From contig OZ018409.1 in the NCBI GenBank assembly GCA_963969595.1, forward strand, positions 46,575,282-46,639,281: a stretch of DNA of 64,000 nt. The letters are read 5' to 3'. Made by a program: the position numbers and the translations under genes. The notes under the pieces were generated by a model. That model worked only from the letters and a program-made list of their open reading frames with translations. It was not told the DNA's origin and did not search any database. The DNA comes from Neckera pumila (Eukaryota; Streptophyta; Bryopsida; Hypnales; Neckeraceae). This document shows, piece after piece, positions 38,421 to 52,141 of the stretch. Numbering within the stretch: position 1 is the first letter of the stretch; each line of letters begins with the position of its first letter.

Positions 38421-39265
38421 TTTTTAATTTTTTGTTTGGAATTCTGGATTCTTGTGCCATAGCTGCTGTAATTTCAGCAGCAGAAATAGGGGAAAAACAA
38501 ATTTTTGAGCCAAAAATAAATAAATTTCAGGGTACCTGGGAAGGCTGTGGAGTAGCCTTCCAAAGGCCTGAAGTTTTCTCTATTGGTTGTTCATAACAAG
38601 ACTCTTCATAACCTTTGCATCATCAATTGACATGAAATGAATCAAAGTTGTCCATTTAAACACAAGTATATTCTATAAGAAAAACAAATTATAAATGAAT
38701 TTTGATTTTTATGTATTTTGTATTGTTGCTCAAACTGAAGCATTATGTGTTTGGAAAGGCATAACTTTTTTTATGAGATACCAATAGAAATTGAAATTGA
38801 AATTATTTTCAAAAATATTTGAAATTATTTTCAGAAATTATTTTCAAAATTATTTTTAGAAACTTAATACATTTGAATACCTTCAAAAGTTGTTTTGTAA
38901 AACTTTTTGTGTCCATCTAAAGAGATTTTGATGCACTTCCAATGATAGTAATGACACTTTCAATTTTTACACCAAACAAAAGAATATTATATTTAGTGAA
39001 TCATTTAGAGTGATCCATTGGCAATGCTCTTAGTGGCTAATGGATGTTTTGGCCTACATCAATGAAATTTGGGTGGGTGGTCTACTAATGCCCATCGGAC
39101 ATCTAACACTTTAATGGGGCAATTGAGTTGTCCTTGCACACAATCTAAATGTCTGATTAAGAAAACTTTACAAGAGGGTTTCATAACTAGGAGAGGAAAA
39201 ATTGAGTTAATTCCGTCCTAGTCACCATAAAAATCTTCCTTTTTGGTATTGTGTAAATCATTTGC

Positions 39266-40667
39266 TTAACTCCTAAGCGCCCCAAGGGCCAAAAGTGTCC
39301 CCAAGTAGTTTGGAAGTACAATTTGAAGTGCTATAACTTTTGCATCCGATGTCCAAATTCAGTAAAACTTGTTGAGAAATCTCTTCTTATTTGCGTGCTA
39401 AAATTTTTAAATCAATTGTAGATGCATTAATTTTTTGAAAGCCATTGAAAATTCATGGATTCAACCAAATTCCATTTTGATGGCTGCAACTTTAGGGGCT
39501 TGTGTCTCCTTCATTTAATGTTTGTTTTCAATAAAATTTGTTGGGTTATATTCCCCTTGAAGTCTAGTTACTGCGGTAATTTCTTTTATGTCAATATAAG
39601 TTGTTTTGAATTTTTGGGAGCAATTTGGAGTTTAAAATCCAAACATTTTTGGATTCTTGTGAACTTCAATGACTTGTTTCTTCTTCAAATAGTGTCCATT
39701 TTCAATTAAAAAAAAATTGAGAAAGTTGCCCACACTAGTCTAGTTTGTGCGGTTAAATTTCATATTAATCCAAGAAGTTATGAGTGACTGAGAAGCAATT
39801 TAGTAGGAGGTTCAATCTTGCTTGTAATTTTTGCAACTTTTCTTGTTATTTTTTGACATTTCAAAGCCATTTTGCATACACAATGAGTCAACTAAATGAT
39901 ATTTTCTTCCACCAATGTGTTTTTATATTGGTTTGGAAGCACTTTGTAATTTAATGATTTTTCAATTGAGCAAGTTTACAAATTGAATTTCACCTCCAAA
40001 TCTATTTCTAGGAAAATTTTAGCATTCTTTTCCAACACTAGAACATTATAATCTTGCAATCTATGTAGCCAAAATGACTCTAAGTTCAATTCACATCATC
40101 TACAACATAAGGTAAAAGACCCCATTGCGGTCAAATGATCCATGATGGACACTTAATGATCCCATTCTGTTTTTTCAAACTACAATCAATGTCTTACATG
40201 GTAGTTATGGAGTAATTAATGACCTCAATAGGTACTTCCAACTTTTCAATGTAAAATTCTTTGTAAAACCTGATTTTTTAGGCCTTCCATATTTAAAAAT
40301 GTTGTGACTGCATTAGACAGAAAGATGACCATATTAGATTCAGATTTTGTTGGCCATGAGGTGGCCTACAAACCCCTATGGGCTGATCACTTCAAAAATT
40401 CAGAACTAATTCATACTTGGTCCAAAAAATATAATTTCAAATGTCCTCACTGTCTCTCACACTTATCTTTGTGTGGAAAAAAATTTGAAAAATTTCAGCA
40501 ATGGCAGGAGGGTAGACTCCAAAGTTTGACCACAATGGGCCGGTTTACCTTATACACTACAAGATTGTATGGTTGGGATGCTATACCTTAGTGACATTTA
40601 GACCTATAACACTTCAAAAGCAACAATGTTTTTATACCCAAAAAGGCTTTAGGCATTTAAAGGTTAA
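39266..40667. mobile_element. Possible large TTAA-flanked element
   Basis: The left end TTAACTCCTAAGCGCCCCAA and the right end GGCATTTAAAGGTTAA are loosely inverted and both touch TTAA. The interior is AT-rich and has no transposase. A further terminus-like sequence, TTCTAGAGTTAA, ends at 41033, so the right border is uncertain. Confidence 0.35.
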
Positions 40668-41685
40668 AAAAACCCAAGAACACTCATTGGAGATCAAACT
40701 ACAATGCAAGACCTCCCCTTTTTACTCAAAATTCATGTACCTTGTATTAGCAAAAATAAAAATAAAAGTAATTTTCTAATTTTTTAATTCACAAAAACTT
40801 TTATATTCAATATCTTTCATACCGTAGGTCCAAATGCCACAAAACAAAGTCTATGCACCCCTCTTCATAGAAAGCCTCTTGAGGATACCAAGAACATTAA
40901 CAAACAACCTCATTTAATGTATGGATTCCAAGGATGAACATCTGCACTGCTGTCCTGTCCTACATAGAGTCCTACATAGGACTCTCTATTATGCATCGGA
41001 CACTTGGTGTCTGCGGCGTCCTTCTAGAGTTAACCCCAACTCCGTAACAAACATGCAAATAGCGGAGAAGACATTGCGAGGTTCAGACACCCCTGGTCGT
41101 AGTACACCACATTAATTTTTCCCCCACTGGAATTGAACAGTACATACTACGTTCAAACGCGAACAAAAACCCTGTGCTTTACCTCGATTCGAGCAATAAT
41201 TAGACACCCACAAAAGATGCCAGTTTTGTGGAGAGACTGACACAGTGAACAGTGTCCTATGATCAATATGTATGAGATATGTTTCTACTGTATGACCCTC
41301 CTACTAATCAATAAGAAGGTAGAGGCCCGCTAATGATTAATCTAAAAAGCTACGTCCCGCGAGAATAAAGGACGAGCACCCCATTTGACTGGCTCTCGAA
41401 GCAGAGTGTAACTTCTGAAATTGCTGGCATCTATATAATAGGGGGAATGCTACGTCCTCGTACCTTTCAACGAAATACCTCTGATACGGCATAAATCTGC
41501 GGTATCGATGTACACCAAGGAAGTGTATGATGTAATTCCTCTGATGGATGTCCCAGATTCTCCGAAAAATGTAAGCATGTAGCAAGAGAATGCGAGGAAC
41601 GTTAACAAGTGGGGTGCATAAACACAGCCTCTCGTGGAGCATATACGCCATGAGCATTGGCCCCTTCGACAGAGTTTTAACTTGC
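40668..41685. other. Intergenic and 3' flank of the EF-G gene
   Basis: No gene is seen. The sequence GGACACTTGGTGTCTGCGGC at 40999-41018, followed by GTTAACC, resembles the right end of the element at 54202-54903, so a TTAA element probably ends at 41033. The stretch next to 41685 will contain the 3' UTR of the EF-G gene. Confidence 0.4.
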
Positions 41686-44600
41686 TTACAAGGCAACTCT
41701 TTTATTTGTGTACTCCTTCACCAGCACTGCTTGCGCTTCTTGGGGCACAGCACCATGCTGGTAATACTCCATTGTGAATTCTCCCTTACCCTGTCAACAG
41801 GGATGGTCGTCTGTGTTCAGAAATCGCCTTTGCGGTTTCCAAGATAAAAAGGGTGTCACGACAATAACGATTCCAAACTGAATGAGTGGTAAGTTGACTA
41901 CAGTAAGGCCAAAGTTGTGTGCTCGGACGTGTACCTGTGTCATGGAGCGCAATCCAGTCGAGTACCCAAACATGTTGTTCAAAGGTACCTGTCCGACACA
42001 AAATATAACATTAGTGATTGAAAACTTCCCGAGAGGTATTCCATGGCACGTCTTATACAACAAGATCGGTTAAATAGCCAGAATGGATGTTGACCAGGAA
42101 AGATATTGTACCTAAGGACAGAAAAGTGCAGGACGAGAAGAGGGAAGCGAAATCGATGTACAACTTTCGTACTCTAGAAATTCTACAATTCAATTGATTC
42201 AAATATAGTAAAGTAAATTGCAGTAAATGGTGCAAAGTTAAGGTCTACATTGGAGCTCACGGCCCAAGGAACATACATGATGGCACAAACACCTAAAAAA
42301 GGAGTACAGTAGAACCTCTCTTACTGCATACTCTCTTAGTGCATAATATGCAGTAAGACAGTTCGTACTTTGAAGCATTTATTTCTGAAAAGTAGTTGGA
42401 GGCCCCATAGTTAAGAGGCCAAGTTAGCCAGTGGTCATTACTCCACCTCTCTTAGTGCATAAAACCTCTCTTAGTACATAGTCCCGGCGCTATGCACTAA
42501 GAGAGGTTCTACTGTAAAATACTAGCTGGGTCAGATGCTCACATGTGCCAAGACAACAGCATCGTCGGCCTCTTGGTCGCTACCTACAATTATGCCTTTC
42601 CTCCTGTCACAATGTCCATGATGACAGCAGCTGATGAGCTCACTAGTTTCATGTCTCAAAAGCATCACAATATTGGACTACTTTTACAGCTTTGCAATGA
42701 CTCTGAGCTTTTAACAAAAGGGTCAAAACAGAAAACAGAAAAGCAGTCCAGATCTAATTTCAACAAATATCAGACGAGCAAAAAATGGCAGAAATAGTCT
42801 TCTCAATGCAGCATATGTGAAAGTGGGGAAACAAGAAATGCTAGAAAGCATACCTGTTGATATCCCCAATAATTCCACCCTGGAACTCTACAGGAGCTCT
42901 AAGCTCTACAAGCATGACCGGCTCTAGAATAACAGGCTTTGCTGCCGCGTAACACTGGAACACAAGAAGCAGCAACTATATCAGAAATCATGAGATCTTG
43001 TTACCCTCCAAGCTATTCAGGCTTCACGAGAAGCAGTATTAGGAAACAGCAATGATCAGTAGTAAACAGTACGCAAATGAAACTGTAACTTAAGCGGCGT
43101 AAAAACTGCACCTGACGGAATGCATAAAGAGCAGCCAGCTTAAATGCCAGTTCACTAGAGTCTACAGCGTGTGAGGCACCATCAGTCAAAACCACTCGCA
43201 AATTCTCCACAGGATGACCAATCAAAGCCCCTCTGCACAGCCAAAGAATGAGTCAATGCACCAATCAGAAGTAGCTCATACAAGAAGCACATTGAAGTCA
43301 ATTGAAGTCCAAACTGCAGCAAGGAAATGGACTATGAATATGACATTGACTCTGACCATGTCCTTTGTCGAATAATTCACCAAACAAGAAAATTGATACA
43401 TGATAATAGCATGAAAACTACCGTCCCTATTACCTGAGATTCCTACTTTGGTAATGAGCACTGAATAGTTCTACTCAGAAATAATAAAAGAGAAGGCTGC
43501 ACATACGAGTTGCTAGCTTCAATAAAGCCTTTTTCAATAGCCGCAATAAATTGAGAGGGGACAGCTTGCCCGACCATCATATTCTCGAACTCAAATTTCT
43601 TCTCACTTCCTTCTGGCAGGGGTTCAATGTAACTATCCAGCAAACACAAAACCAACAAAGTAAATGAAAATGTCAAAATACCGCTATTATCAAACAAAGA
43701 AATCTGCACAGCAAAGACGATCGAAATCATCAGAATCAAAATAATAAAATTGCTCATATACCCGACAACGCGACCATATTGACCCTGTCCACCACTTTGC
43801 TTCCGATGGAGATAATCGAACTCTGCGCGCTCGGTTATGGTCTCCCTAAAGTTCACTTGTGGCTTTCCCACTACGGCATCTACCTGCAGAGAAGTGAGTA
43901 AATCTATCTTCTTCGAAACACTAAAAGAGTTCATCTCATACGTGCATTGCAATAAAGTGGACTGCTATCAGCTTTCTGATTTAAAATCACAACCAAACAC
44001 TCATGACCCTCGGTGGCATTGCCAACACGCTTTAAAGTAAACACGAGAGGGTGCACTGAAGGCATGAAATAGGGGTCAAAAACCTTGTATTCACGGCGAA
44101 TGCGTTCAACATATATGTCGAGATGTAGTTCTCCCATTCCAGAAATAATGGTCTGCAAAAAAACGACCAACATCCTCAGACACATCTTCTCACAATAAAT
44201 ATGCAACTCACAGACCAAAGGCATTTGTACTCCGTAATAGTTAAAAGAGAGGGAGTTGTACATATCACAACACGTACAATGTTCACGAAGTAAGAAGAAA
44301 CACATCAGCAAATCGACTTACCTGTCCACTGTCTGGGTCCAAGCTGACTCGGAATGTTGGATCCTCTTTCTGAAACCGATTGAGAGCCTTTGAAAACTAG
44401 CAACCCAGAATAAAATAACACCATGAGTTCTACTTCAAATTGGCGCATGGGATTAAGGTTGTCTCGTTACTCAAGGTGCCCGAAGTTGAATCATAATTTA
44501 ATCTTGCATCTCATCAAGCTTTCCAAACGGCTTTGTCTTTCTCGAGAATTGGAAGGAAGAACAGACCTGAGGGCCAACATCTTTTGAGGCGGGAGCAATG

Positions 44601-47600
44601 GCAAGTGACATCACAGGCTCTGGAACATTCATTGATGTCATGGTATACTTCACAGATCCATCCGTAAAAGTGTCACCGGAAGAACATTCTACACCAAAAA
44701 CAGCAACAATTTCCCCAGCGTGGGCTTCTTGGATGTCCTGAGATACAACTCACAAAATAATTCTAAGAACGGACACACAACGACATTAACAATTTAGTGC
44801 ACAACAAATGCAAAAGCTGCTCATAAGTTCCGAAACTCCCCAAAACCAAGTTCTATTCGTCAGGAAATGGGAGACGCCAACTAACCTCCATATCATCAGA
44901 ATGCATTCGCACTAGCCTAGGCACTTTCACTTTTCTGCCCGTGGTAGAGTTGATGATAAAGTCACCCCTTCGCATTGTCCCCTCATAAATCCTGCGAAAT
45001 TGATTAGAACGTCAATCCCATCGATCCATTTAACGCTAACTTATGATAATGAAAAGACACTGACCAGCTGTAAGATAATAAGAACGAAAAAGACTCACAA
45101 AAATAAAAGGTCACATTCAAAACTCTCGGGTAATCAAGTGACAAAACAACATAATACCCATAAATGAGGAATGCCTCGTACGTGCAAGGCTCCACACTCA
45201 CTAAAATGAACACACAGTCGGGATGAGCCCTGATAAAACAGCAAGGCAACTGGCATCACTGCATGCAAAGCGACACAGTGAGGTCACAGACAATATTGCA
45301 CACCTCAGGTATGTAAGTTGGCCAAAACGACCCTCTTCCAGTTTGAAAGCCAGTGCGACAAGCTTACCATCTGGAGATCCAGTGAGTTCCACCTGCAAAA
45401 AAGGATATCATTTCACCAACAGCAAAATTGCAGAGCAATAAAGTGCCAAAGTGGAGACCACAATGAACAAAACGAGGCAGGGTCACGCAAAACTAGAGCT
45501 CCTCAACACAGACCATGAAATTAGACAACGCATTAAGTGTATATACGTGAATTCCTGAAAGCCCTACCCCAAAGAACATGATACAGGTTTGCAAATTCAG
45601 CACACGAAAGAACTGCTGTCCAATGCAGCCAGACTCCTAATGCACATCGCCATTGCAGACGAAAGTGAGTAAATTTACCTTTTCTTCCTTCTTGTTCTGA
45701 TCAAGCGCACAATTGCTAACCTCTAGTGGATTGGGCAAATACTCCACAACACCATCTAAAAGAAGTTGAACTCCCTGCAAAAAGCAAGTCAAGGCAACGT
45801 TCAAGCAAGCTCTACATCGAATTAGAGCATTATCTTGCACTACTAGCAACAATCACCAACTGAAACTCAAATACCAAATGACTGTCCAATGAGCCCAATT
45901 AGCCCAATGCCACAAGTTAGCAAAAGGATGAGGACATCTTGCTGATTTTGACACAGTCTGTCAATAGATCATCAATATTGATTCTCTTATCCAACTTAAC
46001 ATGATTCAAGGGAGAACCAATGCCAACCATAGACAATTCTAGAAACCCATGGCACGTAACGAGTTCACAACGAATGCAAGAGGAATGATTTCATACCTTG
46101 TTCTTAAACGCACTACCCATAAATACAGGTATAAAGTGCAGGTTTAGAGTGGCTCGTCGCACTGCAGCCTACAAGTGCAAAAATATTTATCTCAACATCA
46201 GATTAACATTTCGTTATAACAAATTCCCCAAAGAAGTGCAAAATGTATCCAAGACACAGAGCAACACATCACATTTACTTCTCCGCGCACCGGGCATGTC
46301 ACTGAAGTGCATGAATAGTCAATACGTAAAGCTGAAAAGCTAGGACAGCCAAGGCTAAAATTCAAGATAGATACACATAAAAGAAAGGCAAATTCAAAAC
46401 CTACCGAAAGAACAGCGGCCGTGATTGGTTGGTCGTTGAGAAATAAATCTGCCAACTCATCATCCACCTCTGAAACAGACTCAATAAGCTCCCGCCTTTT
46501 CTCAGCCACTTCTGCTGCAATCTCACTTGGAATGTCTCCCTTCAGCACTTTCTCTCTGAATTTGCAAAAGACACGTTAATCCAGAAGCTGAGTTATATGA
46601 AAGCTTGACTGAGTACTCAACACTCAAATAGATAACAATAGCAACAAAGGTATATGAGATGAGCAACACATTTATAGAACAACACCCAGCAAGAGCATCT
46701 GGATTCCCTAGCAAAAGACATACCCATGAGCACCCTGAAAGTAGTAGGCTTGATTGTGGACGAGGTCAACGAGGCCCTTAATTTGGTCTTCCAACCCGAT
46801 GGGATATTGAATTGCTGAACAATTGTGTTTCAACTTATTCCTCACCTGCATCCCATTCGAAAAATTGGAAATTCATATTACATACTTGACGACACATGGT
46901 ACGTTTATATTATATTCTGGAAAAAGCAAAGCAATGGTGAATAACTGACTAGCTAACAAAGTGATAGAACTCCCAACGTGTCAGCATAACACTCAAAAGC
47001 AGTAGTATGATCATGCTTCGTAGAAAAATAACCTGATCAATAACTTTCCAAGGATCTGCTCCCGATCGATCCAATTTATTGATAAAGGCAACGCGTGGAA
47101 CATTGTATCGCCTCATTTGCCGATCAACTGTAATGGATTGACTTTGCACGCCTCCCACACTACAAAGAACGAGCACCGCTCCGTCAAGCACGCGAAGAGC
47201 TCTTTCCACTTCAATTGTGAAATCGACGTGACCCGGAGTGTCGATGATGTTGATCTGTGCCCCAACAGAACATACAGAACTTTTATCAATAATGCGTCTG
47301 AGAAATACACGGCACGTAGGAATGTAAATCGGCGCAAATGAGGAAAAGTCATTGACAGTTTCTGCAACACCCTTCACAAAGCATAAACCAGAGAAATTCC
47401 TAAATCCTGCACTAGTTCGGAACTACATGCGATGTTACAAGTGGTTCACATAAATCAACCATACCAAAAGTCGACAATCATGTACTTGACAGTATGCAGA
47501 TTACATAAATCCACATAGTTTATGAATTCACTAACAAATGCATAAAGAGTAGTCATTTGATAATAACTTTAAGAAAATCTGCTTGTCCCGGAGTAAAGAT

Positions 47601-48366
47601 TTCTTGTAGCAGAACAGCAGCGCAAAGCATGAAACACATCTAGAGCGCACAACATATAATCGCGGTGAGAAAAAACTCATCAACAGCTCCACATGCTTAT
47701 GTAAACCGTGCTTGCTGCACTATTTAATACAGCTGGCGAAACCCTAGAGTATCGAGATAAAAATTTCTCACGATCTGTATCACTAAATTGCACCGATTGG
47801 AGCATGAAAAAAAAAACTCAAAAAATCCGAGTTATAACAGCTTTCCTTTCTCATTTTGCTGAGAAAATGCTAAAATTTCTCTCTCATCTGCAGGTTAGTT
47901 AGAACCAATTCCTGGCCATTTCGGGAAGCGGACCTGACTGTCACCCCAAGTACAGTATGTGGCAGCGGACTGAATGGTAATTCCCTTCTCCCGCTCCAGG
48001 TCCATTGAATCCATCTTGGCCCCAACGCCATCCTTCCCGCGCACCTCATGAATCTCATGAATCTTGCCCGTGTAAAATAGCACCCGCTCCGTCAGGGTCG
48101 TTTTCCCCCGAATCAATGTGCGCCGAAATTCCGATGTTTCGGATCTTCTCCATATTCTCGCGCCATGACTGCTCCCGAGACTCGACAGGGTTCGCAACGC
48201 CGGCGAGATGGCGCCTCAGAAGGCCACAAGGGGTGAAATCGAAGCAGGGTCGAATGGAATGGCGAGGAGTGGAGGACCAGAGGGAGGAGGCGAGAGCAGG
48301 GTCGTAAGAAACAGAGAGGGAAGAGCGCGCGAGGGCCAGGAGACGAGTCGTCGTGGCCCGCGCCAT
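41686..48366 (-). CDS. MEFG1: Elongation factor G, mitochondrial (MEFG), 18 exons, one frameshift in exon 1
   Basis: GTPase that moves tRNA and mRNA through the mitochondrial ribosome. Exons: 47934-48366, 47033-47254, 46724-46845, 46405-46555, 46097-46168, 45679-45774, 45304-45392, 44886-44991, 44567-44737, 44322-44396, 44084-44152, 43762-43883, 43507-43632, 43112-43232, 42854-42954, 42543-42603, 41935-41988, 41686-41790. All borders are GT..AG and all phases agree, giving 764 residues (family about 750). Residues 1-65 look like a mitochondrial presequence. G1 AHIDSGKT is at 82-89, DTPGH 149-153, NKLD 203-206; SGMGELHLD and the C-terminal [11 protein letters not shown] are intact. G1 reads correctly only if one base of the C run at 48105-48109 (five, four needed) is dropped. 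An in-frame ATG at 48423 also exists; 48366 gives the more usual start. Confidence 0.95.
42307..42514. mobile_element. 208 bp pogo/Emigrant-like MITE in an EF-G intron
   Basis: The ends are CAGTAGAACCTCTCTTA and GAGAGGTTCTACTG. The longer inverted parts, CAGTAGAACCTCTCTTACTG and TGCACTAAGAGAGGTTCTAC, pair nearly fully. TA lies on both sides (42305-42306 and 42515-42516), the Tc1/mariner target site. The ends resemble those of the Arabidopsis Emigrant MITE. It sits in the intron between exons 16 and 17. Confidence 0.82.
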
Positions 48367-48438
48367 CGCTGCGATTGGCGCTGCAACGAAGCGCAATCTC
48401 GGAAACACAACGTCAGTTACCAACTTGATGCAAATGCA

Positions 48439-48451
48439 GGGTTTAGGGTTT
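48439..48451 (-). promoter_or_regulatory. Telo-box in the EF-G gene promoter
   Basis: AAACCCTAAACCC on the gene's strand lies about 75 bp upstream of the start codon. Telo-boxes (AAACCCTAA) are common near the starts of plant genes for the translation machinery, which fits this gene. Confidence 0.55.
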
Positions 48452-49660
48452 ATGGCCTGAATAACCCGAAGAGACCCGACCAGGTGAACATACCCGGAAT
48501 GATGTCAGATTGATTATCTGATGCCTAGAGAAATGATGGAAGGACTTCAAGGTTGGATGAAATCATCCCTTAACCCGCCCGCAGTCCTAATGACTCAAGT
48601 GACCATTTTCTAGTTCCTACCCCTCTTTTTTGAGCTTCCCGTTATCAAACTTTGAGTTTTTTTTTCATAAACAGAGGTCCCTCCTTTAAAAAAATTTAAA
48701 TTTTTAAAAAAATAATATAATATAAATATAATAATAATATTTTAATAAAAAAATAAAAAGTATTAATAAAAAGTATTAAAATAATATTAAAATAAGAATA
48801 AAATAAAAATAAAATAAAAATTCTCAAATTAGCATGCTGATGTGGTGGCCATGGTGCCACATCAGATTGTGAAATTTTGTAATTTTGATTTTTTTTTTAA
48901 ATTAATTATTTTACATTTTTTTAAGTATTTAAAAAACTAAAAAAATGCACTGTACACCGTTGTCCAGGCCCTCTGATTTGTTGGCGGGCAAAAAAAATTA
49001 AATTTAAAAAAAAAAAAAAAATCTGGCCTTTGTTCCCTTGTTCCCCTCATTCACAGTCCCTTTGAAGGCTCCAATTCTTTCTAATGATTGCAAGCCCCAC
49101 CATGAACTGAGAAATACTTGGAACGTTGTAAAACTTTAAATGAGCATTCTCAATTCTCTTGTCTTTCACTATGCACAATAAAGGGCATCATTTCAAAATA
49201 TTCTCACAAAGATATGCTCCTTCAAAGTGTGTTGCCTTGTATTTCCATTGACCCTAATGATACTTAAAACTTAAATTTCTCCTAAATTTTGTTGTAAAAT
49301 AATCTAAAATTATTTGAAGTGCTCATTCTCAATGTGAACTTTAAGATCCTAAGGTTACATTCTATACAATCTCAAGAAGAAATGAGAAAAAGAATTGCTC
49401 AAGTTCTTAGTAGTTTTGGACCATTTTGAAAGGCCCCCCCGCTCCCCCCTCTTAGATCATTAAAGATTAAAAGACAAACTAGTGACCATAGAAATCATCC
49501 CTTTTGGTATCAAGTGAATCATTTCTTTAAAAAAATGCAAAAGCACTCCTTAGAAGTCAAACTATTGTATAAAATTTTCCCATTTCATACAAAATTATGA
49601 AGATAAATATTTGCATTTTTGTCATACATAGAAGGATTCTCTATCATTCATCAAACCAAA
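48452..49660. other. Intergenic upstream of the EF-G gene
   Basis: Promoter side of the EF-G gene, then a very AT-rich low-complexity tract at 48660-48820 (AAT/TAA and AAAAT runs) and more AT-rich DNA. No gene or RNA was seen. Confidence 0.4.
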
Positions 49661-50580
49661 AAAAGACCATTGTCCATTTGGGGGACAAATGGGATTTTGG
49701 GCAGGTACCTACAGGCTGAATTTTTGTTGTAATTTTCTGAAATCTTTTTGGAAGATAGAAAAACTGATAAGCTTTGTGGGAATATAATTCTTTTTTCAAT
49801 CAATGCCTGGAAACAAAAGTTATGCCCAAATAAGTTCAAAACAAAGGAGAGGGGGCAGCAAAAAAATTTGCAATAAATTTAATTTAAAAAAAAAAAAAAA
49901 AATCCCTTATAGATTATATTTTTGCCTATTTGGAAAGCTTCGATTTATTTCACTTGGATTTTTTATGAGAAAGTTATGGGCAATCTTGTTTTTCGGGCAA
50001 TTATAGCATCTTCTTGAAAAAAATAACTTGTAGGATTCATTTTGGAATGCAATTTTTGCAATTTTTCAAAAAAAAAGTTCCACATGGTTTAGTTTTCTTG
50101 CTAGAATGATCTCACCATTGGAATTAGTGCATTTTAATTCCATCTAAAAGATATTAAGATTTTAGATTTTCCTTCTATCTTGTAGTATCTTCTACTTACC
50201 AATTTTCTTAAGAATGAAATTCAGTTTTTTTTAATTTCTTTTTTTTTCCTAGACTCTCAACTCAATTATCCACTATAAAGATTTAAAGCTCAAAATTCTG
50301 TATTGCAAAAAATTTAAGTTAAAAATGTTTAAAGTCAAAAAATCTAGTCCCGCAATGTGCTGAAAATCTTGTTTTTTTCACTTTAAACGCAGATATCTTG
50401 CAATCTATGCAGTCAAAAATTCTGAAATTTTCTTCACACATTGTCATACTAGTTAGGTATAAGATCATATAGTTTGATGTGCAAAAAAAACAGTTTCCAT
50501 ATTTTTTTACTCTTTGCTCTAGAAATGGCAGTTTTGAGATTTTTTTGGCAGAAAAAAGGCCTTGGTCCTTTAGGGGTTAA
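49661..50580. mobile_element. TTAA element, family 1, reverse-orientation copy
   Basis: The right end is TTGGTCCTTTAGGGGTTAA. Words such as ATGTGCAAAAAA, CTCTAGAAATGGCAGTTTT and AGGTACCTACAGGCTGAATT match the element at 7609-8766 read backwards. The left end has lost its TTAA and CCTTTAGGGG. It lacks the nested MITE of the 7.6 kb copy. Confidence 0.75.
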
Positions 50581-51342
50581 GATTTTGATGGATTGTAGAG
50601 CATATTTGGATTGAATCATGCAAAGTTTCTTATGTTATGTAGGAAATATTATTTAATATATTGTTATTTAGTGGCATACTAGGATCAAATCATGTAGTAT
50701 TTCTAATGTTCTATGCACTGAGAAGTAGAATGTGACAAGTGTCACTTATTACACCCTAATTATCAACTTTTTAAGTTTTATTGTGGACCATACCTAATTT
50801 ACTAGATGGTCAATTATTCACCAATACTCCCTCCGTCTTGAAATAAATCCAGCATTTCCTAGAAATGGCTAGATTTATATGTGAGTTGTTCCTATTTTCA
50901 AGGGATTGTGGAGATATTGTAGCTTCTACTGAACCCCACTAGTTGTGAAAGAATGAAAGTCAAAAGTGAACCGGTGCATGTTGAAAAGAAGCAATAAAAG
51001 TGACAAAATTTTGCCCTTTTTTGCAACTACTCTAGTGATGGTAATTTTGATCATTCTTCAAACAATGTTGGTGCAGTGACGTTCATTGATGTCCTGTATA
51101 TAAAATTCCAACAATGTCTTGTGATTCAAATCCAAGAAATTTTCAACGAGAGATTTGTTAGTAGGTGTTTTGTATAGTTTTGGATTGAATTCTGCATCTT
51201 TTGGTTGGTTAGAGGTTGAAAATTCAACGATGTTACAAAATTTAAATTCAAAAACAATTGTTTTTTGTTGGTATACATAGAACTCTTTATTATCAAGTCC
51301 AAGCCATCAAAAGTGCATATGACAAAAATATAACATCTTATG
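50581..51342. other. Intergenic with a lone Stowaway-like terminus
   Basis: TACTCCCTCCGTCTTGAAAT at 50827 is the classic plant Stowaway/mariner end. No matching inverted end was found close by, so it is a fragment or the partner has decayed. Nothing else was recognised. Confidence 0.5.
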
Positions 51343-52141
51343 TACTATGTCCTTCTAAAAACCTCCAAATTTTTTTTCTATTGAGGGATTAACTATAATT
51401 TAGTCTTGTGCCAATGATACATGCATTCAAGAACCAATAATCCACCATCTAGATGCATGTAAAATCTCTAGCTTGGGCGCCATTGTTCAGGCATCCAAAA
51501 TCCATGTAGAAAGTATCATATTTGAGCATCATTTGTGAATGCTGCCAGCTTGTCATTCCTAATGATTTAAAGGTTGGTGGCAACAATGTTATCCAAAAAT
51601 ATTTGCTTCCAACCTAAACACCCTCAACAAGGAAACCTAGCCTACATTAGATGTTTTTTAGCTCCTTTGAAGGGCTGTGAGTTCCCTAGGCTGCTAGGTT
51701 GGGGGAACAACCTTGCAGCAGTCCGTAGCTGCTACGTGAAGAGGCAGAACGGTTGCCACGTCACCAAAAAAAAGAAAAAAGAAAATCTAACAACGGACGT
51801 TCCCGATCTGCCAGGGGAACAGCGTTAGGGGAGTAGGCCTGAAACAACCCTTTAGTCCCCCCAAATCTCTTCTAATGCTTCATGAACAAATTTTCATAGC
51901 ACCCAAGTGGTCACCAAATCCATTGTCAACACAACTATCTAAGGGAGCAACAAGTACAAAGTTCCTCATATAACCAAGGCCAAGCTTGCTACAAGAGAAA
52001 TGCTCCCTAATTGCTTGCCACTTATCCCCATGAGGTCATTCAATATGGCCAATGCTTACTCATTAATCGAAACTAGTAAACCTTTTTAGTAGGACACAAA
52101 TTATACTTGATTTGGAGGTTTTTAGAAGGACAGAAGGAATA
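51343..52141. mobile_element. Decayed mariner/Stowaway-like element carrying a nested MITE
   Basis: GTCCTTCTAAAAACCTCC near 51350 is inverted as GGAGGTTTTTAGAAGGAC near 52116. The outer bases run to TA on each side. The right end read inwards, TATTCCTTCTGTCC, resembles the Stowaway/mariner consensus TACTCCCTCCGTCC. No transposase frame remains. Confidence 0.6.
51645..51877. mobile_element. Second copy of the CATTAGATG MITE
   Basis: Its ends CATTAGATG and CTTCTAATG, and inner words (GGCCTGAAACAACCCT; GTTGCCACGTCACC), match the 7678-7908 insert in reverse orientation with clear divergence. It lies inside the mariner-like element. Confidence 0.6.

Larger units (their letters stand above)
37724..39265. 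other. Intergenic with microsatellites
   Basis: Besides the ATT microsatellites, a 19 bp inverted repeat with one mismatch and a 7 bp loop lies at 38250-38293 (CAAAGTTGACATGCCATGC and its partner). Low-complexity (TTTTA)n lies near 38360. No gene. Confidence 0.4.

Noticed and set aside
48364..48423. Earlier start of the EF-G protein at 48423
   Set aside because: It is in frame, but 48366 gives a presequence of ordinary length beginning MAR, as in known plant proteins. The choice is not proven.
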